A model generated the notes under the pieces. That model searched no databases and had not been told where the DNA came from. It saw only the letters and a list, made by a program, of their open reading frames with translations. From Liolophura sinensis (Eukaryota > Mollusca > Polyplacophora > Chitonida > Chitonidae), in contig NC_088300.1 in NCBI RefSeq assembly GCF_032854445.1, positions 74,267,005-74,331,004 on the forward strand: a DNA stretch of 64,000 nt, written 5' to 3'. Positions 59,534 through 64,000 of this stretch are shown in pieces. Both the position numbers and the translations under genes were made by a program. The first letter of the stretch is position 1. Each line of letters opens with the position of its first letter.

Positions 59534-59788
59534 CACTGAAAAATTAATCTGTTCATTTTAATGGAAAGTTTGTTGTCTGAGTGATGCTAGAATGTATTCT
59601 GTTATTATCACATAATATTCTGTCATATTCAACATAATATCCTGTTAGTCCAATAGAATCCTTATGTTGAACTAATAAAATATGTGTGTTGTATTTAACA
59701 GAACAATTTTCTGCAACAACAGAATACATTCTAGAATCACTCATTCAACAGATTTTCTGCTAAAATTATCAAATTATTTTTTGGAGTG
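59534..59788. mobile_element. TA-flanked palindromic MITE, copy 2, uninterrupted
   Basis: 255 bp flanked by TA (59532-59533, 59789-59790). Ends read CACTGAAAAATTAATCTG and, reverse-complemented, CACTCCAAAAAATAATTTGA. The long inverted repeats share TTTGTTGTCTGAGTGATGCT/ATCTGTTGAATGAGTGATTC and AGAATGTATTCTGTT. It lies 531 bases downstream of copy 1 in the same orientation. Confidence 0.75.
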
Positions 59789-60371
59789 TACCATTGACAC
59801 TGAAGTCTGCAATTCAAGTAGTTATATTTTAATAGTAGGTCTACACATATAGCCTACAGTTGGAATACATTCGTGAATGTAGGGGTTGAAACATGCATTT
59901 GTACAAGGATCATCGACCATACAACGGACGTTTAAGAAGGGATATGTGTGTCCCTCTAAATAGGAGATAGTAGTTTCCTTATCAGTGCATTTCACATAAA
60001 TTTCTTTCGCGATATCACCTCATTGTGGAGATATTTCTTGCTTTGGTCGACCTTCATCATATATGAAGTTATAGTCTAGCCCTCGCCCCATGAATTAATT
60101 CCTGGTCCATTGCTTTGTTTTCGTGTTATTGCATAATAACTGTGATGATAATACAGCATTTTTCAGTACTTCTAGACCAGCGACATTTGTTTTATGAAAT
60201 TCTGCCTATGCCGTGGTGTGCGCTAAGGGCATGCAAGTTGCTTCTCCCTGAGCATTTAGGGGATTAATCAGAATAAACCATCATTGAGGAAAACAACAGA
60301 CCGGATCTCAGCGGCTAAGCAGCGGTGTGTCAGCTATGACACTGCCTTTGCTTCTCTAGTTTATCTCTCCA

Positions 60372-60699
60372 GTCTTTTGTACGTAAACCAGTCTTTTGTA
60401 TTGTATGTCTACATAAACCAGTCTTTTATATTGTATGTGTACATAAACCAGTCTTTTGTATTGTTTGTCCACATAAACCAGTTTTTTATATTGTATGTCT
60501 ACATAAACCAGTCTTTTGTATTGTATGTCTACATAAACCAGTTCTTTGTATTGTATGTGTACATAAACCAGTCTTTTGTATTGTATGTCTACATAAACCA
60601 GTCTTTTGTATTGTATGTCTACATAAACCAGTCCTTTGTATTGTATGTCTACATAAACCAGTCTTTTGTATTGTATGTCTACATAAACCAGTATTTTGT
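60372..60699 (+). repeat. 30-bp tandem repeat, about 11 units
   Basis: The unit is ACATAAACCAGTCTTTTGTA then TTGTATGTCT, exactly 30 bp. Being divisible by three, it holds open frames on both strands (YINQSFVLYV plus strand, CRHTIQKTGL minus strand). There is no sign of a real gene around it. Confidence 0.93.
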
Positions 60700-61231
60700 T
60701 GATGGACTAGAAGCATACCATAAGCTTGGTTGATTGAATGACTTTTATTTACATCATTACATTTTTCTTTACACAAATCTGCATTCTGCCTTAGGCATGG
60801 TACTATAAGAGGGCGTTGCTACTCTATAAGAATTTACATGTGCAGTTTGAACAGGATTACGTCTTACTATTTGCTAACGGTCACTCTGTAGTCTCCAGTA
60901 TGACCTCAGACCCTCATAAATTTTCCATAAGCGACAATGTTAACGTTTGGCGCTGTAGCTCAGTCCCAAACATTCCGTGGTCAATAAGCTTTGGTGCATA
61001 CCTGCCCCAGCCTGTAAAAAAGCAGCCATAAAAATCTTGACATAGGTTGACTGCCAAAACCTGGACCTTTCTCCGGAAACTCGGAGGGATGCCTTGCATT
61101 TTGCTACCAAAAATTGCACACCAAAAATTGCTGGCTGGCAACGAATAAAGACTGTATACCCTAAGTTCACAGCATTACATTCGTTACATTCACAGCGCTA
61201 CATTCATCCGAGAAACGGGAGTACTGATTCC

Positions 61232-61374
61232 AGCATGCATGGTTTTCCTCTCCCTCTCCATGCTGTAACTCTTACCACTCTGTTCTTACCTGATCAGATG
61301 AGTACAGCATGCATTGTTTTCCTCTCCATGCTGTAACTCTTACCACTCTGTTCTTACCTGATCAGATGAGTACA
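61232..61374 (+). repeat. About 70-bp tandem duplication
   Basis: CATGCTGTAACTCTTACCAC followed by TCTGTTCTTACCTGATCAGA and TGAGTACAGC occurs twice in succession. The two copies differ by a short CCTCTC insertion in the first. Confidence 0.85.
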
Positions 61375-62818
61375 GCTTGACAACCAGCTATACATTCACG
61401 GTCACTGTCCATATATTTACCTCATCTGTAACCATCTCTGCTGATTCCGCGAGAGGAAAGTGTCCGAACTTTATCCATCAGAGAGGTGCAACAGGTGAGG
61501 ACTCGGAAGGCTTTCTCCCCATTCTGAACATTCAGTCTTCAGGCTTTTTATATAAGACCGCACTTTTTACCACCACAAGAGAGTTAACAGGGTAATTTTC
61601 AATAAAATGAAATGAACTAATTGTAAGAGGCGCACTCAGTAATTAGGTCATTGTCGGTGACTAGCATGTTTGTGCATCTTCGGGGATCTCCGTGACTGTT
61701 CGGGGCCGGTTAGCTCACCAAAGTTTATTAGCTATCATTGTTTTTTGTGCTCGTTAGTTTGTATAGACCTCATTCATTGTCTGAAAGATTTGTTTTAGTA
61801 TGTGTAATTAATAGGCACACGTAGGAATGCATAATTGTTTTAAGGAAGATGCAATTTTAGTGCGCTGTTGATAGAACTTCGTCTTATCGGATGACATTGC
61901 ATAAATCAGCAGATTTGATTCTCAAAGCAAAGTGTGATTATGTAATTGTAAACAAGCACAACCTTACAGTAAAATCTCCAAAAATCAGTATTGATTTGAG
62001 AAGGCTTTATTTTGTGCTACAAGATGTCTCTTAGTAAAATGTGCATGTGAGATAGTAAACACAGAGTTATATTTTGGTCGTTAAGATACAAATATGGAAA
62101 TTGGTGTAGAATTCTCGTATGTTAGGTACATTATATTTTTATGTAATATCCGGTACCACTGTAATCCTTACAGAGGATGCCACGACCATATAGAGCGTGT
62201 ATATAATAATATGTATAGACGATATTGTTATTAAAACGAAACGTTACTGTGCTGAGGTAGTAGAGGTGTCTGGTCTACAGTAACAGTCAGTTGTGACAAA
62301 ACTATCAGTTGTCGAAATGTAGATTAATATCTCCTTACAAGTTTTAACATTCAATTCATTAGCACGTTTAATTCAGTTCTCCACATATACAGATAAGTTT
62401 GTGTTGAAATGTTTTAGGATATTTAGTCAGTGGTTTCACTGATAAAGCATGCTTTGTGTACATATATAAACAGGTGATTAAGAGGTTGTAATTCTATGAC
62501 AGCTATTATAGTAATTGTCTTGTGTGATAAGATTATGTTCCGTACATTGGGTAGTATTAGTAAGGGATGTGACTTCTGGCTCTCATGATGTTGGTGATGT
62601 AAGTCTGAATTGTGTCTATATATTACATGCCTTTTATGATAGAACATTGACTGTGAGTACATCTGGTATTTATTTCTGTACATTGCAGGTTTTTTTCTTT
62701 CTTGCGGTTTATCCCTCACTTCTGTACAACACCTTCCTCCACCAACTCCTAATAAACCATAACAGCCTTATCAGATGGTCTATATATGTTTATTCCCACA
62801 CTTTTACACAATATTTAT

Positions 62819-62963
62819 GCATTTATTTGTTTATTTGATTGAGGTTTTGCACCGTACACAAGAACATTTCACATATATTACAGCCGCCAGTATTATGGTG
62901 AAAGGAGACCGAGCCGATCTCGGTCAAAACCCACGACCATCCGCAGATGGTTCTCATACAATA
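62819..62963 (-). repeat. SINE 3' part, reverse orientation
   Basis: On the minus strand: ACCATCTGCGGATGGTCGTG, GGTTTTGACC, the diverged CACCATAATACTGGCGGC block, AATGTTCTTGTGTACGGTGC and a tail AATCAAATAAACAAATAAAT. Confidence 0.75.
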
Positions 62964-62969
62964 TATTTT

Positions 62970-64000
62970 TTACAAGTACGTATATCCAAATAGGCAAATG
63001 CACATGCCTTGCAATTTAGATAGCTTCTTCTCGGGTGCTAGTAAGTACGAATTTAGTAAAAACTCAAGCATTCATTCATTCATTCTTTAAGGTGCAATAG
63101 TAGAGTCACCTGTATATTAAATAAGCAGTTTAGTAGTTATAGATTAGATCTCGGTGATCACTTTTCATTATTGGTTAATTAATTATGCAGATGCTAAAAG
63201 AGCTTCAGTGGTCAGTAATTACCACCGTGCTTCTGTGGGCAGCGGGTCGGCTTGCAGCCTTTTATCATAAACATAAAAAAGCTTAAGTAATGTTAAATCT
63301 TACTTAATAGGGGTAGATTACACATCGAGAGGGAAGGGAGGAAAGCGCTATCCAAGGGAATTTTTTTAGGCTAGAATCCAGAAGCCGCCAAGGCCCCGGA
63401 AGCTCTGGTATCCTGCGTAGTCGAACACGAGTTTGTACGTGTTTTTCTCCAGAGAACGAGAAAAAATAATAGATAGCCATCCTGAATGTAAGTGAATATG
63501 TGATGTGCATTTGGACACGCGTTTATTTATGAAATTGCTTTCCGTGCACTATATACTTACTTTCCATACTTATCCAGCCAGAAACGCACTACAAATGTAT
63601 GTAAAACAAAATGTTTAACCCACCCAGCCCGTGCGGTTACAGACTTAACAATGGTTATTATTTAATAACTTCGCCAAGAATCAAGTGACCAAAATTTAAT
63701 GCACTGGTGGCGTCAAATGAAAAGCTGGAGAGAGATACAAAGATATGTAGCACACAGGCCATGAAATAGTGAAAGCCACCCGAGTAAAGAGCCAAATGCT
63801 ATATTGTAATTAAGTTGCCTTCAAACTGAATAGCATAAACACAATAGACAAGCTTACGGTCTTACGTGAAATAATATCTGTAGTTGAAGCATTTCGCTTG
63901 GAAATATACTCTTTTGCAGTTACAACACATTAAAGAACTTCTAACAGGATTCACTTGTTTAGCAGATTATCCGGGCTGTTGTGTGAAACTTGAATTTGTC
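62970..64000. other. 3' end of window, nothing seen
   Basis: AT-rich intergenic DNA with no supported gene, RNA or repeat. Confidence 0.4.

Noticed and set aside
60284-60776. 149- and 96-codon frames on opposite strands
   Set aside because: Both come from the 30-bp tandem repeat; no other evidence of a gene.

Overview
The window looks like nuclear DNA of an invertebrate animal, most likely a lophotrochozoan and probably a mollusc (perhaps a bivalve). The evidence is three intron-rich genes with GT-AG introns, AATAAA signals, AT-rich introns, and about fifteen copies of a tRNA-derived SINE ending in (AAAT)n. The taxon is an inference from gene and repeat style; no marker gene settles it.

Layout. 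(1) 2.1-15.8 kb, + strand: a nine-exon gene for a secreted, membrane-anchored relative of di-N-acetylchitobiase (GH18). All exon phases join into one 472-residue frame. Its catalytic motifs look degraded. An apparently intact Tc1/mariner transposon sits in intron 5. (2) 15.8-24.3 kb: intergenic, with SINE copies, G-rich tracts and a 29-bp minisatellite. (3) 24.3-29.8 kb, - strand: a six-exon HSPBP1 gene (Hsp70 nucleotide-exchange co-chaperone, 325 residues), with a 53-bp minisatellite in one intron and a second array grown from its own exon 2/intron junction. (4) 29.8-33.3 kb: the head-to-head spacer between HSPBP1 and NAP1L, with a long TA microsatellite and a decayed second Tc1-type element. 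(5) 33.3-55.2 kb, + strand: a NAP1-family histone chaperone gene (one untranslated and fifteen coding exons, 408 residues), carrying two large intronic minisatellites, several SINEs and MITEs, one GC-AG intron and a duplicated splice donor. (6) 55.2-64 kb: gene-poor, with MITEs, a nested SINE-in-MITE insertion, a foldback element, in-frame short tandem repeats and a possible BEL/Pao gag-like fragment.

The three host genes are not an obvious pathway: a lysosomal or cell-surface glycan-binding protein, a cytosolic chaperone regulator and a histone chaperone. What links them is structural. Each carries a local tandem duplication that copies one of its own 5' splice sites. The other strong theme is layered insertion of short non-autonomous elements (SINEs, TTAA-flanked MITEs, TA-flanked MITEs, a hAT-like MITE). 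All exon coordinates below were worked out by hand from splice consensus and reading phase.
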